NCBI GenBank assembly: GCA_025964255.1
Contig: JAOPZF010000248.1
Location: 1-33,141 of the forward strand
Source of the DNA: Solirubrobacterales bacterium
GTDB lineage: Bacteria; Actinomycetota; Thermoleophilia; Solirubrobacterales; 70-9
Direction of reading: 5' to 3'
Length of the DNA: 33,141 nucleotides
This document shows positions 25,647-33,141 of this stretch, one piece after another. Numbering within the stretch: the stretch's first letter is position 1; each line of letters begins with the position of its first letter. A program made the position numbers and the translations under genes. Below the pieces are notes generated by a model. That model saw only the letters and a list, made by a program, of their open reading frames with translations. It was not told where the DNA came from and made no database searches.

Positions 25647-26795
25647 ATGCTTCAAGTCAGCAGGAAGACGCGCGCGCTGACGGCCGTTCTGGTCGCAGTC
25701 GTCGTGCTCGGCGCATTCGCCGCGAATGCCGCGGCGTTGCCCGCCAAATTCTTCGGCGTCGTGCCGCAGTCGTCACTAACCCAGGAACAGTTCAACACCC
25801 TGAAGAAGGGCAAGGTCAAGTCGATGCGGATCGCCCTGATCTGGGCGGGCGTCCAGCCGACCAAGGGCGCCTTCAACTGGAGCGGGGTCGACGCGGAAGT
25901 CGAAAAGGCCGCCAAAGCGGGCATCGAACTGCTCCCGTTCGTGGTCGGCTCGCCCACCTGGGCGATCCCCAACGCGACCGTTCCGGGCACCGGCGGTGCC
26001 CTCGCGCCCGCCCACCTGCCCGCAACCGGCACCTCGGCCACCGCCTGGACCACGTTCCTGAAAGCCGCGGTCGCGCGGTACGGCAACGGCGGCACCTTCT
26101 GGACCGAACATCCGTTGGTCCCTGATGTGCCGATAAAGAATTGGCAGATCTGGAACGAGCCGAACTTCAAGTACTTCGTCGCCAAGCCGAACCCGAAGGA
26201 ATACGGGCAGCTGGTGAAGATATCCTCGGCGGCGATCAAGTCGGTCGACCCGGAGGCGCAGGTGATCCTCGCCGGCCTCTTCGCCAAGCCCGCAGGCGCC
26301 CGGCACCTGAACGCGAGCGGCAAGGTCGTCTTCGGCACCAGCCCGAACTACTACGGCTCCTACTTCCTCGAACAGATGTTCAAAACGAATCCGGGGATCA
26401 AGTCGAGGTTCGAGGGGGTCGCGCTGCACCCCTACGTGGCCCGGTACCGCCAGCTCGCGCCAGAGATCGAAGAAGTCCGCAGGGTCCTCACCAAAGCCGG
26501 CGACGGCACCGAGCCGCTCTGGATCACCGAGCTCGGTTGGAGCTCGGAACCGCCGGTCGGCCCGAGCAACGTCTTCGCCGTAGGCCAGTCCGGCCAGGCG
26601 CGCGAACTGAAAGGCGCCTTCACGCTTCTGAGCAAGGACCAGGCGAAATTCCGCCTCACCCACGTCTACTGGTTCTCGGTCGACGACGCGCTCGAAACGT
26701 GCAATTTCTGCAACGGATCCGGTCTGTTCAAGAAAGGCTTCATCCCGAAGAAGTCCTGGACCGAATTCGTGAAGTTCACCGGCGGCACTCCGTAG
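25647..26795 (+). CDS. secreted TIM-barrel glycoside hydrolase (clan GH-A, GH39/PslG-like)
   Basis: Signal peptide LTAVLVAVVVLGAFAANAAA; NWQIWNEPNFKYF (acid/base Glu context) and EPLWITELGWSS (nucleophile Glu context). SD GGAGGG before ATG 25647. Confidence 0.82.
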   Translation: MLQVSRKTRALTAVLVAVVVLGAFAANAAALPAKFFGVVPQSSLTQEQFNTLKKGKVKSMRIALIWAGVQPTKGAFNWSGVDAEVEKAAKAGIELLPFVVGSPTWAIPNATVPGTGGALAPAHLPATGTSATAWTTFLKAAVARYGNGGTFWTEHPLVPDVPIKNWQIWNEPNFKYFVAKPNPKEYGQLVKISSAAIKSVDPEAQVILAGLFAKPAGARHLNASGKVVFGTSPNYYGSYFLEQMFKTNPGIKSRFEGVALHPYVARYRQLAPEIEEVRRVLTKAGDGTEPLWITELGWSSEPPVGPSNVFAVGQSGQARELKGAFTLLSKDQAKFRLTHVYWFSVDDALETCNFCNGSGLFKKGFIPKKSWTEFVKFTGGTP

Positions 26796-26802
26796 CCGCA
26801 GA

Positions 26803-26839
26803 GCCAACCCATCGGTCTGCGTAAGATCGATGGGTTGGC
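26803..26839. promoter_or_regulatory. hairpin between the glycoside hydrolase and lhr, overlapping the lhr start
   Basis: GCCAACCCATCGGTCT-gcgta-AGATCGATGGGTTGGC: 12 perfect pairs, one G.U, three more pairs, 5-nt loop; contains a TAAGAT -10 candidate and the TTG start. Confidence 0.65.
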
Positions 26840-29800
26840 GACCCGATCGAAAAGCACCACGAAGTCTGACCCGCTGGCGCCGTTCTCCCCGGCGACCCGG
26901 CGCTGGTTCGAAGCCTCCTTCGAGGGGCCGACCCCTGCTCAGGTAGGCGGCTGGGAGGCGATCGCCGGCGGCGACAACGCACTGATCTGCGCGCCGACCG
27001 GCTCGGGCAAGACGCTCGCCTCGTTCCTCTGGGGGATCGACAAACTGGCGCGCGAGCCGGAACTCGGCACCGGGGTGAAGCTGGTCTACATCTCGCCGCT
27101 GAAAGCGCTCTCCTACGACATCGAGCGCAACCTGCGGGCGCCGCTGCGCGGGATCGGCGCCGACATCTCGGTCGGCCTGCGGACCGGTGACACCCCGCAG
27201 AAAGACCGCCGGGCGATGGCCAAAACGCCGCCCGACATCCTCATCACGACGCCGGAGTCGCTCTACCTGATGATGAGCAGCAGTGTCCGGGAGATCCTCA
27301 CCGGAGTCGAGGCGGTGATTGTCGATGAGATCCACGCCGTCGCTCAAACCAAGCGGGGGAGCCACCTGGTGCTGACCCTTGAGCGGCTGGATCACATGGT
27401 TCGGACAGCGAGGGCGGAGGCCGAGGGGGACTCGTCGGAACAACAGCGGGGAGGTTCCGCCGAGTCCCCCTCGGCCTCCGCTTCGAGAGGGATTCAAAGG
27501 ATCGGGCTGTCGGCGACGCAGAGGCCGTTGGAGCGGATCGCACAGTTCCTGGTCGGGCCGAAACGGCAGTGCAAAATCGTGGATGCCGGGACCAGGAAAG
27601 ACCTTGACATCGAGATTGTCGTGCCGGTCGATGACATGGCGGATCCCGGGGCGCCCGCCTATCCGTCAGAGGATGGGACGGCGCAGCCGAGCGAAATCGA
27701 GCCGAGCGCGCACGTGCGGTCGATCTGGCCGGCGATCTACCCGAAGCTGCTGGAGCTGGTCCAGGAACACACCTCGACGATCATCTTCGTCAACAACCGG
27801 CGGGCTTCCGAGCGGCTGGCCAAACGGCTGAACGAGCTCGCCAACGGCGAAGGCGAAGGGGAGCTGCCGGCGACCGAGCATGGCGGCCATGAAGAGGCCG
27901 CGCGGGCCCGCCACGCCGACACCGGCGAGCCGCTCGAGGAAGTCGAAATCGCCCGCGCCCACCACGGCTCGCTCTCCCACGAGGAGCGCACCCTGGTCGA
28001 GGAGATGTTGAAGTCGGGTCAGCTGCCCTGCCTGGTCGCCACCTCCTCGCTCGAGCTCGGCATCGACATGGGCGCCGTCGACCTCGTCATCCAGGTCGAG
28101 TCGCCGAAGTCGGTCACCCGCGGCCTGCAGCGGATCGGCCGCGCCGGCCACGGCATCGGCGAGACCTCGAAAGGCCGGATCTTCCCCAAATACCGCGGCG
28201 ACCTGCTCGAGTGCGCGGTGGTCGCGCGGCGGATGCGCGAAGGGGCGATCGAGGAGACGACGATCCCGCAGAACCCGCTCGACGTGCTCGCCCAGCACCT
28301 GGTCTCGATGGCGGCGCTCGACGAGTGGCAGGTCGACGACGTCGAGCAGGTCGTCACCGCGACCCAGTCCTTCCACGACCTCTCCCGCGAGCAGCTCGAG
28401 AACGTCCTCGACATGCTCGACGGCCGCTATCCCTCCGATCGCTTCGCCGAGCTGCGCCCGCGGATCGTCTGGGACCGCCTCGAGGGGACGATCCACGGCC
28501 GCAAAGGCTCGCGCCAGCTGGTCGTCACCAACGCCGGCACGATCCCCGACCGCGGCCTCTACGGCGTCCACCTCCCCGACGGCCGGCGGGTCGGCGAGCT
28601 CGACGAGGAGATGGTCTACGAGGCGCGCCCGGGCCAGGTCTTCCTGCTCGGCGCGAGCAGCTGGCGGATCGAGGAAATCACCCGCGACCGGGTGATCGTC
28701 ACGCCCGCCCCCGGCGCCCCCGGGGCGGTGCCGTTCTGGCGCGGCGACGGGATCGGCCGCCCGGCGGAGCTCGGCAAGGCGATCGGCGCCTTCGCCCGCG
28801 AGGCGGTCTCCCGCGAGCCCGCCGAGCTGGCGAAGGAGTACGACCTCGACGCCCGCGCCGCCAACAACCTCGTCTCCTACCTGCGCGAACAGCAGGACGC
28901 GACCCGCGTCGTCCCCTCCGATCAGACGATCGTGGTCGAGCGCTTCCGCGACGAGATCGGTGACTGGCGCCTCTGCATCCTCTCCCCCTACGGCGGCCGC
29001 GTCCACGCCGCCTGGGGCCTCGCCCTGGCCGGGAAAATCCGCAACGAGCGCGACCTCGAGGCCGACGCGATCTGGTCCGACGACGGCATCGTCATCCACC
29101 TCCCCGACGCCGACGAGCCGCCGCCCGCCGACCTCGTGCTGGTGAACCCGGACGAGCTCGAAGACCTGATCGTCGGCGAGCTCTCCGGCTCGGCCCTGTT
29201 CGGCGCTCGCTTCCGCGAGAACGCCTCGCGCTCGCTGCTGATCCCGCGCGCCTACCCCGGCAAACGCACGCCGCTCTGGCAGCAGCGGCTGAAGTCCCAG
29301 AGCCTGCTCGAAGTGGCGCGGGACTTCCCCCGCTTCCCGGTGATCCTCGAGACCTACCGCGAGTGCCTGCAGGACGTGCTCGACCTCCCGGCCCTCACCG
29401 AGATCCTGGAAAAGCTGCACGCGCGCTCGCTCGACCTGGTCGAGGTCGAAACGCCGACCGCCTCGCCCTTCGCCTCCTCGCTGCTCTTCGATTACGTCGC
29501 CACCTACATGTACGAGGGGGACACGCCGAACGCCGAGCGGCGGGCGGCGGCGCTGGCCCTTGACCGCGACCTGCTGCGCGAGCTGCTCGGCCAAGAGGAG
29601 CTGCGCGAACTGATCGACCCGGAGGCGCTCGACGAAGTCGAAGCCCAGCTCCAGCACCGCACCGAGGCGGGCAAGGCGGGTGACCGCGACGCGCTGCAGC
29701 AGCTGCTCCGCAACATCGGCGACCTGACCACCGAGGAGGCCGAGGCGCGAGTGACCGAGGGGTACTCGGCGAAATCGATGCTCGACAAGCTCGCCGCGGA

Positions 29801-31406
29801 GCGGCGGATCGCCAAGGTGCGGATCGCCGGCGAGGAGCGCTGGATCGCCTCCGAGGACGCCGGGCTCTACCGCGACTCGCTCGGCGTGCCGCCGCCGCCG
29901 GGGCTGCCGGAGACGTTCCTCGAGGACCATCCCGACGCGATGCGCGCCCTCGTGCGGCGCTACGCCCGCAGCCACGGCCCGTTCCCGACCGGGCAGCTGA
30001 TGCAGCGCTACGACGTCGACCCCGGGCCGGCGCTGCGCGAGCTGGAGAAGGAAGGCGCGCTGGTCCGCGGCGAGCTGCTGCCGGGCGGGACCGAGAGGGA
30101 GTGGTGCGACTCCGACGTGCTCCGCCGGGTGCGGCGCGCCTCGCTCGCCCGCCTGCGCAAAGAGGTCGAGGCGGCCGACCGGACCGAGCTCGCCCGCTTC
30201 CTGCCGAGCTGGCAGAACGTCGACGCGTTCCGCAAAGCGGGCGCCGGCCCCGACCGCCTGCGCGAGGCGCTGGTGCCGCTGCAGGGCGTCGCGCTGACGC
30301 CGAAAGTTTGGGAGACCGACGTGCTGCCGCGGCGGCTCGGGGCGTATTCCCCGAACTGGCTCGACCAGCTCTGCACCAGCGGTGAGCTGATCTGGATCGG
30401 CGCCGGCAGCCTCGGGCGCAGCGACGGTCGCGTCGCCCTCTACTTCCGCGAAGACGTGCGCCTCGCGGGCCCGCCGCCCGCCAACGGCAAGCTCGAGATC
30501 CCGCAAGGCGAGGTCGTCGAGGCGATCCGCAGACGGCTCGAGATCGGGCCGTCCTTCTGGCTCGACCTCGTCGCCGACCTCCACCACCCGGCCGAGGAGA
30601 TCCACAACGCGCTCTGGGACCTCGCCTGGGCGGGCGAGGTGACCAACGACGCCTTCTCGCCGCTGCGGGCGCCGCGCCTGCGCGCCGTCCCGCAGACCGA
30701 ACGCGGGGGTCGCCGCTTCGGCCGCCGTCGCTCGAACATGGGCGCCGCGGTGCAGGGACGCTGGTCGCTGACCGCGCCGATCTTCGCCGGCGCGCCGGGG
30801 CCGGGAGCGCGGCTGCGCGCTCAGGCCGAGCTGATGATGGAGCGCTACGGGATCGTCACCCGCGAGACGGTGCTCGCCGAGGGCGTCCCCGGCGGCTTCT
30901 CGACCCTCTACTCGGAGCTCGGCAACCTCGAGCTGCTCGGGACGGCGCGGCGCGGCTACTTCGTCGAGGGCCTCGGCGGCGCCCAGTTCGCGCTGCCCGG
31001 GGCGGTCGAGCGGCTGCGCTCGCTACCGGAAGCGAAGGGCGATTACATGGTGCTGGCGGCGACCGATCCGGCGAACCCGTACGGCGCCTCGCTGCCCTGG
31101 CCGAAACTCGAGGGCGGCCGGCGCCCCGGACGAACCCCCGGCTCATACCTCCTGCTGCGCGACGGTGAGCCCGAGGTCTTCATCGAGCGCGGCGGCCGCG
31201 GCCTGCTGCGCCTGCGCTCGATGGAGGAGGACGAGCTCGGCACGGCGATGCGCGCCCTTTCCGACGCCGTCACCGCGGGCCATCTGCCGAAACTGGCGGT
31301 CGAGAAACTCGACGGCGAGGCGGTGATCGGCTCCGGCCACGAGGACGCGCTGATCGGCGCCGGCTTCAGCCGCGGGCCCCGCAAACTCACCGCAGCGCCC
31401 GCCTGA
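26835..31406 (+). CDS. lhr: Lhr-type ATP-dependent DEAD/DEAH helicase
   Basis: ALICAPTGSGKTLASFLWGID (Walker A), VIVDEIHAVAQTKRGSHLVLTLERLD, IQRIGLSATQRPLERIAQFLVG, LVATSSLELGIDMGAVDLVIQVESPKSVTRGLQRIGRAGH; 1523 aa with a long C-terminal domain. TTG start. Confidence 0.95.
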   Translation: MATRSKSTTKSDPLAPFSPATRRWFEASFEGPTPAQVGGWEAIAGGDNALICAPTGSGKTLASFLWGIDKLAREPELGTGVKLVYISPLKALSYDIERNLRAPLRGIGADISVGLRTGDTPQKDRRAMAKTPPDILITTPESLYLMMSSSVREILTGVEAVIVDEIHAVAQTKRGSHLVLTLERLDHMVRTARAEAEGDSSEQQRGGSAESPSASASRGIQRIGLSATQRPLERIAQFLVGPKRQCKIVDAGTRKDLDIEIVVPVDDMADPGAPAYPSEDGTAQPSEIEPSAHVRSIWPAIYPKLLELVQEHTSTIIFVNNRRASERLAKRLNELANGEGEGELPATEHGGHEEAARARHADTGEPLEEVEIARAHHGSLSHEERTLVEEMLKSGQLPCLVATSSLELGIDMGAVDLVIQVESPKSVTRGLQRIGRAGHGIGETSKGRIFPKYRGDLLECAVVARRMREGAIEETTIPQNPLDVLAQHLVSMAALDEWQVDDVEQVVTATQSFHDLSREQLENVLDMLDGRYPSDRFAELRPRIVWDRLEGTIHGRKGSRQLVVTNAGTIPDRGLYGVHLPDGRRVGELDEEMVYEARPGQVFLLGASSWRIEEITRDRVIVTPAPGAPGAVPFWRGDGIGRPAELGKAIGAFAREAVSREPAELAKEYDLDARAANNLVSYLREQQDATRVVPSDQTIVVERFRDEIGDWRLCILSPYGGRVHAAWGLALAGKIRNERDLEADAIWSDDGIVIHLPDADEPPPADLVLVNPDELEDLIVGELSGSALFGARFRENASRSLLIPRAYPGKRTPLWQQRLKSQSLLEVARDFPRFPVILETYRECLQDVLDLPALTEILEKLHARSLDLVEVETPTASPFASSLLFDYVATYMYEGDTPNAERRAAALALDRDLLRELLGQEELRELIDPEALDEVEAQLQHRTEAGKAGDRDALQQLLRNIGDLTTEEAEARVTEGYSAKSMLDKLAAERRIAKVRIAGEERWIASEDAGLYRDSLGVPPPPGLPETFLEDHPDAMRALVRRYARSHGPFPTGQLMQRYDVDPGPALRELEKEGALVRGELLPGGTEREWCDSDVLRRVRRASLARLRKEVEAADRTELARFLPSWQNVDAFRKAGAGPDRLREALVPLQGVALTPKVWETDVLPRRLGAYSPNWLDQLCTSGELIWIGAGSLGRSDGRVALYFREDVRLAGPPPANGKLEIPQGEVVEAIRRRLEIGPSFWLDLVADLHHPAEEIHNALWDLAWAGEVTNDAFSPLRAPRLRAVPQTERGGRRFGRRRSNMGAAVQGRWSLTAPIFAGAPGPGARLRAQAELMMERYGIVTRETVLAEGVPGGFSTLYSELGNLELLGTARRGYFVEGLGGAQFALPGAVERLRSLPEAKGDYMVLAATDPANPYGASLPWPKLEGGRRPGRTPGSYLLLRDGEPEVFIERGGRGLLRLRSMEEDELGTAMRALSDAVTAGHLPKLAVEKLDGEAVIGSGHEDALIGAGFSRGPRKLTAAPA
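27414..27481. repeat. long palindrome A inside lhr: 21-bp perfect outer arms, 6-bp inner arms, 12-nt apical loop
   Basis: GCGGAGGCCGAGGGGGACTCG-t-CGGAAC-AACAGCGGGGAG-GTTCCG-c-CGAGTCCCCCTCGGCCTCCGC. Confidence 0.9.
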
Positions 31407-31457
31407 ATGTCCGCCTCGCAACATCTCGCCCATCACCCATTGCCATAATCGACAAGG

Positions 31458-32180
31458 GTGTCTGACACTAAGGGCCAGAGCGCGCTTAGCGCGATCGAGC
31501 TGCTGAAGAGCGTCCCGCTCTTCGCGGATCTCGAGGAGGGAGAGCTTGAGCGCTTCTCCCAGGTCGCCGTGCCCCGGTCCTTCCCGGCCGCGACGCGCGT
31601 CTTCCACGAGGGCGACAGCTCCGACGCCTGCTACATCGTCAGCGAAGGCAGCTTCCGCGTCACCCGCGAACATTCCGACGGCCGGGCGATCACGCTGGCG
31701 ACGCTCGGGCCGGGGGAGATCTTCGGCGAGCTGGCGATGCTCGACGGCGACCGCCGCTCCGCCTCGGCCGAGTCGATCACCGACGGCACCCTGCTGGCGC
31801 TGCCCGCCAACGACGTCCGCAACCTGCTGTCGCGTAACCCGGAGATCGCGCTGAAGCTGGTCGCCGGTCTCGTCCGCCGTCTGCGCGCCGCCAACATGCG
31901 CCTCTCGCGGCAGTCCTTCCAGACCGTGCCGAGCCGGGTCGCCGGCATCCTCGCCCAGCTCAGCCGCGACGGCCAGGATGGCGCCGCCGCCGAGGGCGAC
32001 GGCGAGATGACCGAGGTAACGATCCGCATGAACCAGACCGACCTCGCCCAGCTGGCGGGGACCTCGCGCGAGTCGGTCAGCCGCTTCCTGGCGGAGCTCG
32101 AGCGCGCCGGCGTCGTCCGCTCCGGCCGCGGCCGCGTCACCGTGCTGCAGCCGAACAAGCTGCGCAACTACATCTACTGA
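31458..32180 (+). CDS. Crp/Fnr family transcriptional regulator
   Basis: cNMP-binding fold LLKSVPLFADLEEGELERFSQVAVPRSFPAATRVFHEGDSSDACYIVSEGSFRVTRE...LGPGEIFGELAMLDGDRRSASAES, and HTH MNQTDLAQLAGTSRESVSRFLAELERAGVV. GTG start. Confidence 0.95.
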   Translation: MSDTKGQSALSAIELLKSVPLFADLEEGELERFSQVAVPRSFPAATRVFHEGDSSDACYIVSEGSFRVTREHSDGRAITLATLGPGEIFGELAMLDGDRRSASAESITDGTLLALPANDVRNLLSRNPEIALKLVAGLVRRLRAANMRLSRQSFQTVPSRVAGILAQLSRDGQDGAAAEGDGEMTEVTIRMNQTDLAQLAGTSRESVSRFLAELERAGVVRSGRGRVTVLQPNKLRNYIY

Positions 32181-32189
32181 GCCGCGGGG

Positions 32190-32258
32190 GGCGGGTTTCG
32201 TCGGCCCCTTCTCTCACAACAGCCGTGGAGGTTCGTTCAGGGGCCGACGAAACCCGCC
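32190..32258. repeat. long palindrome B after the crp-like gene: 19-bp perfect arms, 31-nt loop
   Basis: GGCGGGTTTCGTCGGCCCC-ttctctcACAACAGCcgtGGAGGTTCgttca-GGGGCCGACGAAACCCGCC. Loop core shared with palindrome A. Confidence 0.92.
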
Positions 32259-32419
32259 TACAGGGCGTCGGGTTCGTTCGTCCCGATGATGAGGAGGAGG
32301 CCGGCAAGAGCGACGATGCCGCCGACTCCGTACTCCCACGGGATCTGGAAGAGCAGGTAGGCCGCGATACCGAAGAGGACGACGAGGCCCAGCAGGCCGA
32401 CGATCGTGCGGGCCGTCAT
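32258..32419 (-). CDS. 53-aa two-TM small membrane protein
   Basis: MTARTIVGLLGLVVLFGIAAYLLFQIPWEYGVGGIVALAGLLLIIGTNEPDAL from ATG 32419 (TAGAGT-N7-ATG). It is the tail of the longer track ORF 32258..33037, whose upstream part is antisense to pcm. Confidence 0.7.
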   Translation of the reverse strand: MTARTIVGLLGLVVLFGIAAYLLFQIPWEYGVGGIVALAGLLLIIGTNEPDAL

Positions 32420-32429
32420 GAGGGCGACT

Positions 32430-32446
32430 CTACCCGCGCCGGGTAG
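32430..32446. promoter_or_regulatory. palindrome CTACCCG-CGC-CGGGTAG between two divergent leaderless-type promoters
   Basis: Overlaps the -10 candidates TAGAGT (minus, 32427-32432) and TAGCCT (plus, 32444-32449). Confidence 0.6.
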
Positions 32447-32455
32447 CCTCGTTCG

Positions 32456-33109
32456 ATGAGTGACTTCGACGCCGCCCGGGCGCAGATGGTCGAGAAGCAG
32501 CTGCGCGAGCGGGGGATCGAGGACGAGCGGGTGCTCGAGGCGATGGGCGCGGTGCCGCGCGAGAACTTCGTGCCCGAGCGCCGGCGCGAGCTCGCCTACG
32601 CCGACGCGGCGCTCCCGATCGGCTCCGAGCAGACGATCTCCCAGCCCTGGATCGTCGCCGCGATCCTCCAGGCGCTCGACCTCCAGGGCACCGAGCGCGT
32701 GCTCGAGATCGGCACCGGCTCGGGCTACTCGACCTGCCTGCTGGGACGCCTGGCCGACCACGTGATCAGCATCGAGCGCCACTCCAGCCTCGCCCGCGGC
32801 GCCGCCGAGCACCTGCGCGTCTGCGAGGCCCACAACGTCGAGCTGATGGTCGGCGACGGCAGCCGCGGCGTCCCCGACCGCGGCCCCTTCGACGCGATCG
32901 CCGTCCATGCCGCGGCCCCCGCGCCGCCACCCGCCCTGCTGGCGCAGCTCGCCGACGGCGGGCGGATGGTGGTTCCGGTGGCCGGCCCGGCCGGGCACGA
33001 GGCGGAAGGGGAGACGCTGACGCTGCTCCGTCGGCACGGGGCGGAGTTGGAGTCGACCGCCATCACGCCTTGCCGCTTCGTGCCGTTGATCGGGGCCGAG
33101 GGGTTCTAG
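32456..33109 (+). CDS. pcm: protein-L-isoaspartate O-methyltransferase
   Basis: QMVEKQLRERGIEDERVLEAMGAVPRENFVPERRRELAYADAALPIGSEQTISQPWIVAAILQALDLQGTERVLEIGTGSGYSTCLLGRL. Confidence 0.95.
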   Translation: MSDFDAARAQMVEKQLRERGIEDERVLEAMGAVPRENFVPERRRELAYADAALPIGSEQTISQPWIVAAILQALDLQGTERVLEIGTGSGYSTCLLGRLADHVISIERHSSLARGAAEHLRVCEAHNVELMVGDGSRGVPDRGPFDAIAVHAAAPAPPPALLAQLADGGRMVVPVAGPAGHEAEGETLTLLRRHGAELESTAITPCRFVPLIGAEGF

Positions 33110-33141
33110 GCGGCGGGATTGGCGGGGCCGGGCGACGAACA

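Noticed and set aside
27666-30605. 979-aa minus-strand ORF antisense to lhr
   Set aside because: Same high-GC shadow-frame artefact; lhr is convincing on the plus strand.
31444-31470. GTGTC-T-GACAC palindrome at the crp-like gene start
   Set aside because: Only 5-bp arms and it coincides with the first codons (GTG TCT GAC ACT); too short to call an operator without conservation data.
27414-32258. Palindromes A and B as integron attC sites
   Set aside because: attC sites keep conserved ends (RYYYAAC/GTTRRRY) with variable centres; here the centre is conserved and the ends vary, and no integrase is present.
1-33141. CRISPR arrays, tRNA/rRNA genes, prophage or transposase genes
   Set aside because: No regularly spaced repeats, no recognisable tRNA/rRNA sequence and no transposase/integrase ORF seen on reading.

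Overview
High-GC window, actinobacterial in character (Thermoleophilia/Solirubrobacterales-like by gene content and style; this is inference). Most of it is a cell-surface polysaccharide locus: a truncated Wzt/TagH-type ABC ATPase, three GT2 glycosyltransferases, several large uncharacterised multi-TM proteins, a complete dTDP-L-rhamnose operon (rmlA-rmlD-rmlB-rmlC), a WbaP-type polyprenyl glycosylphosphotransferase, a Wzy/O-antigen-ligase-like protein with TPRs, a secreted TIM-barrel glycoside hydrolase and a Ser/Gly/Glu-rich secreted protein. Embedded in it are two convergent DHA2-type MFS transporters (one frameshifted) with a TetR regulator. The right end is housekeeping-like: an Lhr-type helicase, a Crp/Fnr regulator, a 53-aa membrane protein and an L-isoaspartyl methyltransferase. 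The main unusual signals are: (1) two long palindromes with unrelated stems but a shared apical core, ACAACAGC-N2/3-GGAGGTTC, one of them in-frame inside the helicase gene; (2) a pair of divergent paralogous membrane proteins (4560..6491 and 16970..18829) defining a motif-rich family I cannot name; (3) a recurrent TANNNT-N6-10-start-codon arrangement indicating widespread leaderless transcription; (4) three GGAGG-N3-CCTCC operators spaced exactly 22 and 33 bp apart, one filling the spacer of a near-consensus promoter; (5) a leaderless uORF overlapping a membrane-protein start. All calls come from reading the sequence; no database search was run.
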